From assembly GCA_963281155.1 (NCBI GenBank), contig CAUJLY010000001.1, positions 868,001-932,000 of the forward strand: 64,000 nt of DNA, given 5' to 3'. This DNA is from Rhabditophanes sp. KR3021. Its lineage: Eukaryota; Nematoda; Chromadorea; Rhabditida; Alloionematidae. Positions 20,825 through 33,752 of the stretch are shown here, in pieces; position 1 is the stretch's first letter, and every line of letters starts with the position of its first letter. A program made the translations under genes and the position numbers. Below the pieces are notes generated by a model. That model was not told where the DNA came from and did not search any database. It saw nothing but the letters and a program-made list of their open reading frames with translations.

Positions 20825-21746
20825 TCAGATGGCTGAATCATTTTTTGCACTAAATAACTTATATTGAAGTTCTATTGTGTTGTAAACTATTGTGGCGTGA
20901 TCATTTCCATTCCGTATCAGTGTCAGGTTCGCATTATGGAGGTCGGAACAATGCTGTCTACAACAGTCTGTCCCTACTAAGTGATCATCTTCTGACCATA
21001 TCGAGTAAGAGGTAGTTCCTTCAAAACGGGCTGGCTGGCTATTTAAGTCATCCTAAAAGGTGTTGTTTAATTGTTTAAATTAATGTAATTACCAAGTATT
21101 TTGATTTGCAATGCATTCCGTTGTTGAGATTGCAGGCGGGAGCAATTGTTTCTAACCATATGCAGCTCTCAAATCCATAGGCAACTCCAGCCAAGCCTAT
21201 GAATGTATCTACTAGACTAGTCAACGGTTCTCCTAAATACTCCATTGTATCGACACAAGCACCTCCTAAAATAGCTTTTCTTGAAATTGCTGTCCCCATG
21301 GAATAACCTAAAACATCAACTGGACTGTTTGTGTAATTTGATACGTATTTGATTAAATTCCTAATGATCTTGACGTCCTCACAATTCATGGTTTTTTGAT
21401 AGAGACCCGTCATTCCTCCGTCACTATAAGTTGTGGCAAATAATTCACCTTCTTGGTAACCATTTGCTAAGAAGAAATTACGATGCGGTAGAAATATGCC
21501 AGCTCTGGTTGTTGTGCCATGAACAAAAATAACAGGGTTTCTATATGTTTCTTCTGTTTGGTTTGACCTTCCACCAAAACTTCCGATCATTGCCATCCCC
21601 ATGTCAAGCCTCTCCACATCCGAAAGTGCCTTTTTACCATAATTTATTCTAATAAAGTTTTCAAAATCTGGTGAAAATTCAGTCCTAATTTGCAACAATA
21701 TAATATGAAATATAAAATTTAGCAAGAAAGAATTTGCTCCAACCAT
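20825..21746 (-). CDS. Secreted class 2 lipase (nematode EstA/Lipase-2 family, 2 exons)
   Basis: Exon 1 is 21093-21746, the 40-base intron is 21053-21092 (GTAATT...TTTTAG), and exon 2 is 20825-21052, giving 293 residues. A hydrophobic leader of about 21 residues suggests secretion. The PVIFVHG strand-turn precedes the nucleophile elbow GYSMG with Ser149. Exon 2 supplies the rest of the triad: an acidic pair in SIWSEDDHLVG (Asp240/241) and His270 in GNDHATI. Several Cys and one N-glycosylation motif (NLT) are in exon 2. The family hydrolyses lipid esters outside the cell. Both exons are intact, so the gene is probably active. Confidence 0.88.
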
Positions 21747-22920
21747 AATTAGAAACAGAAGCTCTAAAAATGATGCAAAATTATAAATTGGAAAGAAAGA
21801 GGAAGATAAAAATGTTTCAAATATTTCCGCAATAATATTTACATTATCATTAGTTAATCTGGAATATTATGATGGATCCTTTATCTACAACCTTTAAATC
21901 CCCCTAAATAAATAGATTAAGCTGGTGATGATGTAGGGTAATTATTAATTTGTGAAAGCATATTTAATAGATAAAAATAACTTTGCGCATAATGACGGTT
22001 ACCTTCACGCAACTCATTTTAATCAGACCAAATGTGGAGATGTAAATTGGTTAGTGCGAACATATATCAATGTCGTGGGCTGACAATATGCATATCTTCA
22101 AAAGCTAAATTAAACATAACTTTTTGACCATTTAAGTGATGTTTGTATGGATATTATTATGTGTGATGGGGGAGAAATGAAGTAGTGGATATGTGTGTTT
22201 GATATGTCATCGGAATAGAAAATTGAATAGAAAACAAGTCGCAACAAAATGTATACATAAATTGTGAACAACTACTGAGCAATCTCAATTCAAGTATTAA
22301 TTTTAACAATTGAATCAAAAAAATAAATGTTTATTATAATGTTAAAATAAACGTTACTTTTGACCAGGGTGCACCAAACTTAATGTTTGATATTGAGGGA
22401 CTGTAAAACATAGTAATAATGGGATCTTGTATCACACTACCATAAATATACAAATTTTGAGGTTATTGAGGACGGAAGAGTATCGGTTTTGAATAAATTA
22501 AACTGGTAAACAAGGTATTTATTAATGTAATGAGATTTAATTGTATTTATTCTCGTTAAAATAACCGTAAATAATATTATGGAAATTGATAACACAATTT
22601 TTGGGAATAGCAAGATTCTTTAAACATTTATAATCGGTTTATATTTTACATTTTTAAAATATATTGCGTGTATGTTAATTGTGTAGTTTAAAATTTGACT
22701 AATTTGTGTGTTAATAGTACGAATTTTTGTATGATATCCTTGAACAAGATTAATAGTTCATTTATTAATTCTAACAGATAATGAGTTATTTCATCCAGAG
22801 AAAGGTATACTTTTAGAAGGTTAAATAAACACATATGATCATAAAAAATCTGGGAATGTATTATGATTAGAACAGATATCTGTATCTGTTGCAATGTTTA
22901 AAATAGTTATAAAATGTGTT
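21747..22920. other. Intergenic, AT-rich
   Basis: About 1.2 kb with only short frames of biased composition. Nothing supported. Confidence 0.4.
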
Positions 22921-22923
22921 AAA

Positions 22924-24232
22924 TCACGTATTTACTAATTTAATAGAAAGATTAGGTAAATATTGTTGTTGTATAAATGTAAACTCGCTAAAAAATAATT
23001 TGAGCTTAATATTTTGATAACTCTTTTTACATAAATTTATTATGAGATCCTTATTGGCAAAGTGAACAAAAAAGTCTGCGTCATATGAATTGTTATATCT
23101 ATCTAGTTCTAATTCTTTTAAGTGTGGATACCCAGAAGCTAATTTTTCTCTGATATAATTTACACTAATTTCTGTAATTGATATTACTAGCCTAGTTAAC
23201 AATGGAGAAAATAAGCAAAAGCTTTCTTTCAATAGGCTAATTCATTTTCCATCAGACAAATCAAAATTAGTTCTCGAGAAAATAAGTATTTCATTCATAT
23301 TGAAACAGTATGAATTTTGTAAGAAGCCAAATTTGTACTGATTTTAATCTTGATATTCTTTAGATAAGAAGATGTTTCTGATATTGGAATCGTCTAAATT
23401 AACTGTGATATCTAAATAACAACTTTCATTTGTATTTTCAAGTTCAAATATCTCAGAAATCTTTTGATAACTGTCGATGCAGAACAATCATTTATTATCT
23501 TTGTATTTCTCCCAAGGAATTCGTTGACTTTTACTAAAATGGAATATTATCAAGTATCGTATTCAATATTCCGGGTCTAAGATATTTCTTTGTTGAGTTT
23601 ATGATAGCATTTAGACATTCTTTAATACACAATTCATCTTGAGAATACTTTTAAAAAATCAAACAAATTTTTTTTAAATTGGGAAAATTATCTTTAATGA
23701 ATTCTTCGTCCATCTTCGAATGTAGGTGAGTTGTTGCTTTGATTCCATTATATAGAAGATCTATTTTCATAATTTTTTTCGATTGCATAGTATGAAGAAT
23801 ATTACTAGCATTTTTCCATAATTAATTCCAACCGATGGATCTAATAGATTATTTACTTAATCATCCCACAAATCAAAACAAGTTATATTTATAACGAATT
23901 TTTTATGCTACTTAATTTCTTAAAGATAGTATTATCATACCATTCTGAAGGAATTGATCAAACAAGTCAGTTCATTATGAGTATTGAATGGTACAACAAA
24001 CATGATTTCTGAAATTTGATCTTTATCAATAATTAACATATGTCGACGTCTATAATAGTGTGTATCACCGCCGACTCCTACGGAAGGTGTTGTTTTCAAT
24101 GTGTGGAACGATTTAGAATATTTGTGTTTGTATCAGACAAAGATACAGATGTAAATGTGTTTTTGGTGAAATCCTCTAATATATGAGATTGACTAAGAGC
24201 AAGCTGCATTACTTGTTTATTGTAAAGTGCAT
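22924..24232 (-). pseudogene. Decayed tandem copy of the LRR-like gene at 25.2-26.8 kb
   Basis: The start at 24232 reads MHFTINKQVMQLALSQSHIL and continues for some 45 residues parallel to the start of the intact neighbour, then hits a stop near 24100. Matches resume in other frames down to about 22.9 kb. One example is the stretch ending YIREKLASGYPHLKELELD, which parallels DIGEKLASAYPHLKKLILS in the intact copy. At DNA level, 23060-23160 and 25500-25600 are clearly alike. Multiple stops and frame changes make this a pseudogene from a tandem duplication. Confidence 0.75.
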
Positions 24233-25193
24233 TTTGGATTGTAAAAATAATAGACAAATATAGTTTTTAAGAATAAAGATATCTTAGAACAAATGAAATA
24301 CTAATTGTATCAAGGTATAGAAAGTGAATAAAGAATACTAACCAATAGAGTTTATGGCAAACCTTTTATTACATATAAAATTTCCCTGCTTATATGGTCA
24401 ATTAGATCAAGACATATGTTATACACATGTGTAAGCTAGACTAAAAACGTTCACCTTATCTAGAACAATTTAACCTATTGTTCAATACAAGCTTAAAGCA
24501 ATCTATTAATCTTAGCGCCAAAAATCCAAAATAAGAGATCAGTGTTTATGAGACCTAACCGCTTTGAAAAAACGCATCAAATTGTAACAAGCTGCTTTTA
24601 AAATTCATTTTTTGAATTTCTATACCGAGAAAGCTATACCCTGCTTCTTGATCAATCTATAGTTAAAAGGCACATATTAACCTAACTTTGCATAAAATCC
24701 CTTCATCACAAAAACAGGCAAACTTATTGCTATTTATGCAACCATGTCTACAAACTAAGTATTATGCCAAATAATATTAATAAGCTTATTTGAAGACCAA
24801 TTTAAACAGTTATCTCACCTTTCAAAACTTTGTAACAATCATCATTGTGAATTATTTAATGCACTAAAATAATTATGTTGATGTCGGGACATATAAATAT
24901 AAACAATTTAGCATTTTGTACCAACAGATGAACTGTTATTCTATATACTTCGGGATAAAGAAAAATTATTTCTTGCATATTCTACATTTCATATAAATAA
25001 AGTTGGATCTGTCTATAATAGATACCCATAGTACCAAACTCTTTGTCACTATAAATGGATGTCCGACAAAGAGAATGTCCATTAAACTCAGATTCAAATG
25101 TAATTCAAAAATAGCAAAAATTAATGAAACATCTTTATTACGAATTAAATAATTTGTCAAAGCAAAGCATTTTGATTGACTTTTTGAAAGCCA
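24233..25193. other. Intergenic between tandem LRR-like copies
   Basis: AT-rich. A short minus-strand frame at 24966-25160 is hydrophobic, but nothing else supports it. Confidence 0.35.
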
Positions 25194-26792
25194 TTACCAG
25201 GGTTGAGTATAAAACAACTGTAAATCGTTTTTCATTTTATAATGAAGACAGTAAACTACTTTGTCGAATGAATAGAAAGCAGAGCATGAATTAAATAATT
25301 CTTTCCGTTTATAACACAAGCAGTTGTTGTTATTTGGATTGTCAAAATTAACATTTTTCAATTGTTGGATATTGTCGGGCTTTGGATGGGGAAACATGTT
25401 TCTGTGAGATGCGCAAGTCAATCGGAGAATCTTGAGTGACGCTGGATATTCAAACTCTCTAAATTTTATACAATTTAAATGCAGCAATTCAAGTTCGGTG
25501 AATCTAACAAAGAAATCTGTGTCATATAATTGGTATGAATTATTATATTCACTTAAAATTAACTTCTTTAAGTGTGGGTATGCAGAAGCTAATTTTTCAC
25601 CAATATCATTTACATGAAACTCCGAAATTTCTAATGATAACGTAGTTAAAAATGGAGAAAATAAGCAAAGGCTTTCTTTGAATAGACTGATTCTTTGATC
25701 TGGCAAAACAAAAGTTGTTCCAGAGAAAAGATATAATTCTGTCATATTGAAAGAGTAGGAATTTAGCAAGATGGATGATTTTGTTTTTAATCTATTCTCT
25801 TTACACTTCTCTTGACTATTTTCAGATAAAAGGAAGTTTCTGGTGAGAGGAGAGTCTAAACATAGCACCATTTGTAAATTACAATTTCTATTAGGGTTTG
25901 AAATCCTAAATGTTTTGAAGAGGTCTGGAAAATTAGTGATGGTTATTAATAATTTATTATCTTTGTATTTCTCTCCAAGGAATTCGTTGAATTTCAGTAA
26001 AGTTGCTAAGTTATTGGACTCTGCATGCAATTGTTTAGGTCTGAGAAACTTGTTTGTTGACTCTTTGATAATATCCTGGCATTCTTCAAAACAGGATTCA
26101 GCTTCATCGTATTTTAAACAAAAATCAAACGAAATTTTTTTTAAATTGGGGAAATTACTTGTAATAATTTGTTCGTCCAAATTTGAATATAGATGGGTTG
26201 TTGTTTTGATTCCCTTATAACGAAGTGATATCTTCATCATTTTATTCGATTGCATTGTATGCAATAATATCACTAACATTTCTCCATAATTAATTGCCAC
26301 CAATGGAAGAATTGGATCACCATTATCGTCCCAAAACTCGCGGCAAGGTATGTTTATAATAAACATTTTCATGTTAAGTAGTTTCTGAAAGATATCGTTG
26401 AACGTTTTACTAAGAAGAACATAGGTATCATCAGATGTAGTGTAAGGAACCACAACTCGGAAAAACACCTGATAATAAACAACGCAATCGAACCATTCCG
26501 AAGGTATTGAATCGATCATAGAAATGAGTTGGCCATGGGAATTGAAAGGTATACCAAAAAAGATACCTGAAATTTGATCTCTATCAATAATTAACATCTG
26601 TTCCAGTTTTTCTGGGTAATCATCTCCACCGATTCCCTCAAAGGTTATTGTTTTCAATGTGTTGCATGAATTAAGATATTTTTTGTTTGTATTAGAAAAT
26701 GCTATTGATGTGTATGTGTTTTTGGTGCAATCTTCTAATATTTGAGGCTGACAAAGAGCAAGCTCCATTGCTTGCTTATTTGAAGGATTCAT
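25194..26792 (-). CDS. LRR-like protein of 532 aa, probably a lineage-expanded nematode family
   Basis: The single-exon protein has no signal peptide. Irregular leucine-rich-type repeats are visible: LKKISFDFCLKYDE near residue 215, then LTTLSLEISEF, LKKLILSEYNN, LELLHLNCIKF and LKILRLTCASH over residues 380-480. The order (N-terminal helical region, middle strand-rich region, C-terminal LRR ladder) is like nematode F-box/LRR adaptor families. I see no convincing F-box at the N-terminus, so I do not call it one. A decayed neighbour copy and a third fragment at 62.4 kb show recent duplication and loss. The LRR ladder suggests protein binding. Confidence 0.65.
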   Translation of the reverse strand: MNPSNKQAMELALCQPQILEDCTKNTYTSIAFSNTNKKYLNSCNTLKTITFEGIGGDDYPEKLEQMLIIDRDQISGIFFGIPFNSHGQLISMIDSIPSEWFDCVVYYQVFFRVVVPYTTSDDTYVLLSKTFNDIFQKLLNMKMFIINIPCREFWDDNGDPILPLVAINYGEMLVILLHTMQSNKMMKISLRYKGIKTTTHLYSNLDEQIITSNFPNLKKISFDFCLKYDEAESCFEECQDIIKESTNKFLRPKQLHAESNNLATLLKFNEFLGEKYKDNKLLITITNFPDLFKTFRISNPNRNCNLQMVLCLDSPLTRNFLLSENSQEKCKENRLKTKSSILLNSYSFNMTELYLFSGTTFVLPDQRISLFKESLCLFSPFLTTLSLEISEFHVNDIGEKLASAYPHLKKLILSEYNNSYQLYDTDFFVRFTELELLHLNCIKFREFEYPASLKILRLTCASHRNMFPHPKPDNIQQLKNVNFDNPNNNNCLCYKRKELFNSCSAFYSFDKVVYCLHYKMKNDLQLFYTQPW

Positions 26793-27695
26793 TATATTTT
26801 TAAATTAAAAAAAGAACTTGATAATGGATAAAAGTAGTTTTCAGAATAAGAATAATTTGTAATAAATAGCAAGGTATTGTATCAAAAGTAGAGAAAGTGA
26901 ACAGACAATATAAAGCAATAGTGGATTGCGAATTGTGTGATTATAGCATTCTCCCGCTTGCATAGATCTCAATTAGATCAAGACATGTGTAATAGATATA
27001 TAGAAGTCTGTTTAATAACTCCTATCTACTATAAATAATCTAATCTATTATAATGTAACTCAAAACGTTCAATACAGTCTACTAATGCCAACGTTAGCAA
27101 TTTCTTTTATGGAATCTATGATCTGAAATGGAATATCAGTGTTTATAATGTCACCTAGTATGATAAATATACCCATTTGTTACAATGAATTTTAAAGATT
27201 CATTTTTTTCATACTTTCCTATTTAGAACTTCCTGAATATTTTTAGAGTTGATAGATGTCTATATTAATTTAAACTTGTATAAAATCACATCATCGCAAC
27301 GTTATCAAAATTGTTTGTTCATATATGAAAATATTAATAAGCTATTTTAATTATTTCGATCATCCATTTGCAGATCGACTGTTTTAATAAAAGACAAAGA
27401 AGAATAAAAATACATTTAAATCGTTGAATGACTAAACGGTTAAGTTATGAGTATTAATAGCAAATAACATTAATGATGAGGCTTATAAGAAATTAACCAG
27501 TGATATAAGCCCCTATTTTATTTCCAGTTTATACTGTTTGTGAAATTGCCAAATTATGGTTTGGAAATATTCATTGAATATTTTAATGAGTCTGTTGGAA
27601 GTTGGGTGTTAATTGTAAATTAATTCAACTTAATGCATATACATTTGTGTGGTAGTGTTGTTCTTGGTTGAGTTTACCAGTTATCCTTTATTGAC
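26793..27695. other. Intergenic, AT-rich
   Basis: Nothing recognised. It holds the upstream region of the LRR-like gene. Confidence 0.4.
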
Positions 27696-28414
27696 TTAAA
27701 CCATCTCAGACCCACCTACTTTTATGATTATGGGATATGCTTGATCAGTTCTACCAATTTGTAATAATTTAACAGACGATCCACCATCAACTAGAAAATA
27801 TGATTGATTTGTTTCTAAAAATGTATGGTCTATATTGCTTGAGACATATATTCTATGCTTAGTACAAAATAAGTTCCTGATGGGATATTTGCATGGGAAG
27901 GCAACACTGAACGGTTATAAAGTTTGAAGAATGGTATATAAAGAATAAATCGAAGATAATTATAGAAAATAGGTGTTCACATGAAATAATACAAAGCACT
28001 AATATAACAATCGAATAAATAAAGTAATTAAAAGATTCTGATTAAATAAAAACAAGCAGTTGACAAGACTAGATTAGGAATGCATAAGTCTAGAAGGCAA
28101 ATGTGTCATGAATCATTTAGTGCTAATCAAAAACCCATCTATTGAGAGACCTTCTTGGCAGGTTAACTCTTGATTCTGGTGCAAAATTGTTATTAGCATA
28201 TGGTACCATTTTTATCCAAATTTAAAAATGTATTGTTTGTCCTTATTTTGATGAATATAATCTTATAAACCGGCAAGTCCGACTTTTGACTAATCAAGCC
28301 AATTCGATTTTCTGTTATTGAAGTTACAATCAACCCACGTGATATTATACTTGAAATGACACACTTATTCTTGACGAAATCTTCGCTTATAAGACATATA
28401 AAATTGTCTCCCAC
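27696..28414 (-). CDS. Unrecognised coding region, exon structure unresolved
   Basis: Two pieces look coding. The first is a 73-codon frame starting at 28414 (MGDNFICLISEDFVKNKC). The second is a 70-codon frame ending at 27696 whose 5' edge follows a good CGTTCAG acceptor (27908). It contains FLETNQSYFLVDGGSSVKLL and ends KVGGSEMV. Both are strand-like and Cys-poor. I could not find one clean join through the region between (about 27910-28195), where a third short open stretch sits near 28135-28205. It is either a small multi-exon gene or a decaying one. No family is recognised. Confidence 0.3.
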
Positions 28415-28674
28415 ATTGTGGAAAATAATATAATGAGGCTGAAAGAAGGATCTCTATTTTATTCGTCCTATCATTCTTTCATTTATTGTTAATCCTTTTT
28501 ATTGTAAATTTTGACCTTAATAAATATTATTTTTATTAGAGATCATAGCAAATTCTTCCAAAAATGAAGTATTCTTTCTCTGAATATTTGATGAATAATA
28601 ATGAAATGACGTAAGATATAATTCTAAAACTAACTTATTGAAAGACTCAGAATAATTATTATTTATATGTTTTA

Positions 28675-31600
28675 TTATGTTCCCTTAATTTCGTAGTAAT
28701 GATGGCCATCTTCAACGTTTGAAAATGTTAAATGAGGTGTTTGTCCATTGATGGCTCCTAATATTTCAGACGCTAAACATGGTTCCATTTGAGGTTCAAC
28801 GTATGCTTTAGTGTAACTTGTTTCGAAGTTTCTGTCTCCTTCCAATTTTAGATTTGACTCATGTTTTGTTGGTTTTAATTGTTCCATTGAGGCTCCTTTA
28901 TAATTTCTAGTGTAATTTGATTCGGAGTCGAATTTGCCATCTCCTTTTAGCAAATTTGAGTCTTGAGGTCTGACATTATCGTATCTTTCGCCTTTACCTC
29001 CTTGATAGTTTCTCGAATAAGCTGAATCAGCATCGAATTTACCGTCTCCTTTTAAAATGTCTGAATCGACTGGTTTTGATTTTTCGTATCTTTCACCCTG
29101 AACTCCTTTATAATTATTCGCGTAAGCTGAATTCCCATCAAAAGCTCCTTCACCCTTCAATATATTCGAATCTTGAGGGCGATTTATAGTATATCTTTCA
29201 CCTTGTCCTCCTTGGAAATTATTGGAATACGCTGAATTTCCAGCAAACTTTCCTTCACCCTTCAATATATTCGAATCTTGAGGGCGGCTAATATTATGTC
29301 TTTCACCATGAGCTCCTTGGAAATTATTTGCATAAGCAGAATTTGCGTCAAACTTTCCTTCTCCCTTCAAAATATCCGAGTCTTTAGGTTTAGTGAATTG
29401 AGATCTTTCTCCAGCTGAGCCACGATAATTGTTTGAGTAAGCACTGGCATTATCGAATTTGCCTTCTCCTTTTAATAAATCAGAATCCTTAGGTTTAATG
29501 ATATCATATCTTTCGCCCTGCGTGCCTTTGAAGTTATTTGCGTATGCTGAATTTGAATCAAATGCACCATCTCCTTTCAAAATATCAGAATCCTTAGGTC
29601 TGGTAAATGATTGTCTTTCTCCAGCTGAACCACGATAATTGTTTGAGTAAGCACTGGCATTATCGAATTTGCCTTCTCCTTTTAATAAATCAGAATCTTC
29701 AGGTTTAATGATATCGTATCTTTCACCTTGCCCGCCTTTGAAATTTCTAGCATAAGCAGAATCTCCATCAAATGCACCTTCATTTTTAAAGAAATCTGAA
29801 TCTTTTGGCTTGTGATATTGCTGCCTTTCACCACCAGCTCCTAGATAATTCGCAGAATAAGCTGAATTTCCATCAAAAGTTCCTTCTCCCTTTAAAATGT
29901 CTGAATCCTTAGGTTTAGTATAATGAGATCTTTCACCTGCCGCTCCTATATAGTTATTTGAATACGCACTGGTATTATCAAATTTTCCTTCACCTTTCAA
30001 GATGTCTGAATCATTAGGTTTAGTGGATTGAAATCTCTCACCAGCGGAACCACGATAATTGTTAGAATATGCGCTGGTGTTATTAAATTTTCCTTCTCCT
30101 TTGAGCAAATCCGAATCTTTCGGTCGAACAATATCATACCTATCTCCTTGACCACCTTTAAAATTTCTGGCGTAAGCCGAATCTCCATCAAAAGCTCCTT
30201 CGTGTTTAAAAATATCCGAGTCTTTGGGTTTGACACTTTGATTTCTTTGACCTGCTGATCCTTTATAATTATTTGCATAAGCACTGGCATTATCAAATTT
30301 GCCTTCTCCTTTCAACAAGTCTGAATCTTTAGGTTTTATAATTTCATTACGTTCTCCTTGACCACCTTTGAAATTTCTTGCATAGGCAGAATCACCGCCA
30401 AAAACTCCAGCATTTTTAAGAATATCTGAATCTTTGGGTCGAATAATGTCGTATCTTTCTCCTTCCCCACCTTTGAAGTTATTCGCATATGCGGAGTTTG
30501 CATCAAATGCGCCTTCTCCTTTCAAAATATCAGAATCCTTAGGTCTGGTAAATGATTGTCTTTGTCCAGCAGAACCACGATAATTATTTGAATAAGCACT
30601 AGAATTATCAAATTTGCCCTCTCCTTTTAGTAGATCAGAGTCCTTGGGTCTAATTATGTCATGGCGCTCTCCTTGGCCACCTTTAAAGTTTCTCGCATAA
30701 GCTGAATCACCATCAAAAGCGCCTTCTCCTTTCAAAATATCAGAATCCTTAGGTTTGGTAAATGATTGTCTTTCGCCAGCTGATCCGCGATAATTGTTTG
30801 CGTAAGCACTAGAGTTATCAAATTTGCCCTCTCCTTTTAATAAATCCGAATCTTTCGGTCTTATAATATCATACCTTTCACCCTGCCCACCTTTAAAATT
30901 CCTAACATATGCCGAATCAGCATCAAAAGCACCATCTCCTTTTAATAAATCTGAATCTTTTGGTTTAATTGCTTGATGTCGTTCACCATTACTTCCTCTG
31001 TAATTATTAGAATAAGAGGTGTCTGGATCAAAAGTGTTTGAATCGAATAACCCTGAATCCTTAGTCCTTTTAACATCAAATCTTTCTCCTTTAGCACCCA
31101 CGTAATTCCTTTGATAAGCACTTGTGTTATCAAATTTCCCTTCTCCCTTCAGTAAGTCTGAATCCCTGGGCTTTACAATATCATATCTCTCTCCAGCACC
31201 ACCACCATAATTCAACTTAGACATCGAAATTCCCTCTACGACCCCTTCATTTTTCCAAATAGAGTTGGCTGCAGGCTTGACTATGTCTGCCCTCGAGCCT
31301 CCTTTCCCATAGTCCTTAACATCATAAACATCCCCAACAGCGGACAAATTCCCCATTGATTTCCAAAACTCATTATCTTTAGGCTTAGAAGCACTGAATC
31401 TTTCTCCTGATTTAGCTTGATATTCATTATTACTGACAGTATTTAGATCCATGGCGCTTCCACCCTTCCAAAGTAAGTCATTCTCGTCAACTTGGCGTTT
31501 GACAGGATGTCTATCACCTTTGGCTTCTTTAAATGCTTGTCTCGAAACTGACTCCATATTACCATTTCCTCCAGTTCCAAAGGCAATATTGTTATCAGAT

Positions 31601-32468
31601 GGTCGCAACATCCCAAACCTATCTCCGACTTTTGGAGTAAATTCTGATTTACTCACAGACATCCAATTATTCATGTCTGGGTCATTAAAATTTATGTGGG
31701 AAACGTTATGAGTAGAGTAGTCGCTTTCTTTAATTACTGAGAAGAGTTAATTTAAAATTTAAAGTCATTTACTTACAGCGATTAGGTGAATTTTGAGTTC
31801 GTAGATTCAACAACCGTGAATTATCCTCAGCATATGAACTTCGCATAGGACTACCGTTATTACCAATCGAATTTTGTCTCTCCTCAGCTTTTCTTCTAAT
31901 AGTGGCAGAAGTAATAAAACGGTTTTTATTAAGCTGAGCTTGATTTGCCTTTTCTTCCTCCTCTGCAATAGACTCAATTTTCTGAAAAATTATTTTATAA
32001 TTTCCTCAAACAACCATAACCATAGTAACACAATTTAACAACAAACACCTTATGAATCGATGCAGGAAATATGAAAGCTATACTTAATTAAAATATCTAA
32101 TTCGTTAAAGCTAAATATAAACTAAATGAGACTTGTTATTACACCCCACCATAACAGAAAACCTACTTACCTTAGTGGAAGTGTCCTCAACTATGGTCGG
32201 GACTATATTAGTTGAGAGAGTGGATAAGCCCTAAACATTTAACAAATTAATAACAGATTCTCAAAGGCATGATACTCACACGTGTAGGCAAGCCATGACT
32301 TGCATTACCAAATGAAATACTGCTCTTGTTTCGTTGATTGGGGCAGTGATGTCGCCTAGAAAGTATTATGATTAATAAATGGAAAGATGCCACATACCCG
32401 CATGTGCATAATTGACAAATACATAAACCATTTTTATGCAAATCTGTATTGCCTCTTGAAACCATCAT
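28675..32468 (-). CDS. SAXO/FAM154-type stabiliser of axonemal microtubules with about 27 repeats (5 exons)
   Basis: Exons in coding order are 32398-32468, 32280-32355, 32171-32230, 31777-31981 and 28675-31736. All joins are GT-AG and keep frame, giving about 1157 residues. The N-terminus has the SAXO signature CICQLCTCGRHHCPNQ, split by the first intron. A linker rich in Glu and Ser follows. The last exon then holds about 27 units of 35 residues with the pattern DxxSAYxxNYxGxxGERxxxxKPKDSDxLKGEGxF. Human SAXO1 has the same Cys-rich start and about a dozen Mn modules that bind and stabilise microtubules of cilia and centrioles. The long array here predicts a long microtubule-bound rod. In the middle of the array the units alternate in pairs. 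Confidence 0.82.
29100..31100 (-). repeat. Coding tandem array, 105-bp units with 210-bp higher-order period
   Basis: This is the DNA form of the SAXO repeats. Alternating units read GGQGERYDII and GSAGERQSFT, so near-identical DNA recurs every two units over most of the array. The outermost units on both sides are more diverged, as expected when unequal exchange works on the centre. Confidence 0.75.
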
Positions 32469-33752
32469 ACAGTCACCACAAATAAGCACCTCTAAAATAG
32501 AAACTTTAAACAAAAATAAATTCACCAAAAAATACTCCCAAAAAAGCTTTTAAAATAAACAATTAAAGTAACTTTCAGGAAAGTGTAAATGATTCATATA
32601 ACTAAGTAATTTTAGGCAACATAACAAACTACTTGGCATTCTTTATGGTAGTAATACACACCGTCACCTTCAAACACAAATATTATTCTGCATATGGTCT
32701 GACACAAAAGCTATCCTGCTGCCTCGAGAAAGAGTACAGAGGTGCACACGATGAGACATTTACTATATAATATACTTAAAAGACAAAATTGGCTTGCTCT
32801 TCTGAACAGGAGCAATTTTATATGTTTAGCCATTGGCTAGTCATTTGTCCATAAACTTTAAACCATAATTATAGTCCCATTTTCGGTTATTGTATACAAA
32901 AAGGAGAGTAATGGTTTCCTTTCTTGATATGTATTATTTTAATTGAGCTTGCTCTACTTAAAGTTGTCTTAGATGTGATGGATTTTTGAGACTGAATGAT
33001 TGTTAAATAATATTTTTACAAAGAATTTGTTGCAAACTGTGATTTTTTCAAAACAATAATATTATTAAACTCGAAATAGACATTTCTGGCAAAAGCCATT
33101 TATGATTAACGTGCAAAGCAGAACATATTAATTTGTGTTCAGAAAGAATAGTTTGTGAAGTTTGGTTATACTTTTTCTAAAGATCTTATTTTTGTAAAAA
33201 ATGTGTTTTCTCTAATTTGCTTGTATAAACTTTTGGAGTCGATGCTTTTAATTAAGTTAATATATTTGGATAATTGCAAATAAATATTCATGCTTGAGGC
33301 GTATACATAGTAATACTATTAAGCATCAGCTATTGCGATGGCTTACCCTAAACATTCAATCGTGATTTCTTTTCCAAGTATCTTTATTCCATTCAAAATC
33401 GCAACTTAATAAAGAAAATCAAAAGCTCACACAATTGCAATTATGCCCATCTTGATCAGTCCAACAAGCCAATTCAAAGCAAATATCTTTATTAGCCAAC
33501 CTAATATGGTTTGTGGTTTGCTTTTACCACAACTCTCACACCGACAACTTTTAAACAAATTGGAATGACGACATTTTTAGCATCCAACGCTTGCATTTAA
33601 ACTTGCTTTTAACAAACACAAACATAATTTAAGTTCCGTTATAATACTCATTATATCATTTTCTCTTGCAATTTACTCATTTATTTAATTTCAGTTTATT
33701 TTGACACAAGCTAGCAACGTGGAATCACATATAATAACCATTCGTAGAAAAT
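32469..33752. other. Intergenic between divergent SAXO and eIF3L genes
   Basis: A TTTTAG acceptor about 20 bases before the SAXO ATG may serve trans-splicing. The rest is AT-rich with no gene seen. Confidence 0.4.

Noticed and set aside
25194..26792. F-box call for the LRR-like protein
   Set aside because: Order of regions is suggestive, but no LP-x6-I pattern is seen in the first 60 residues.
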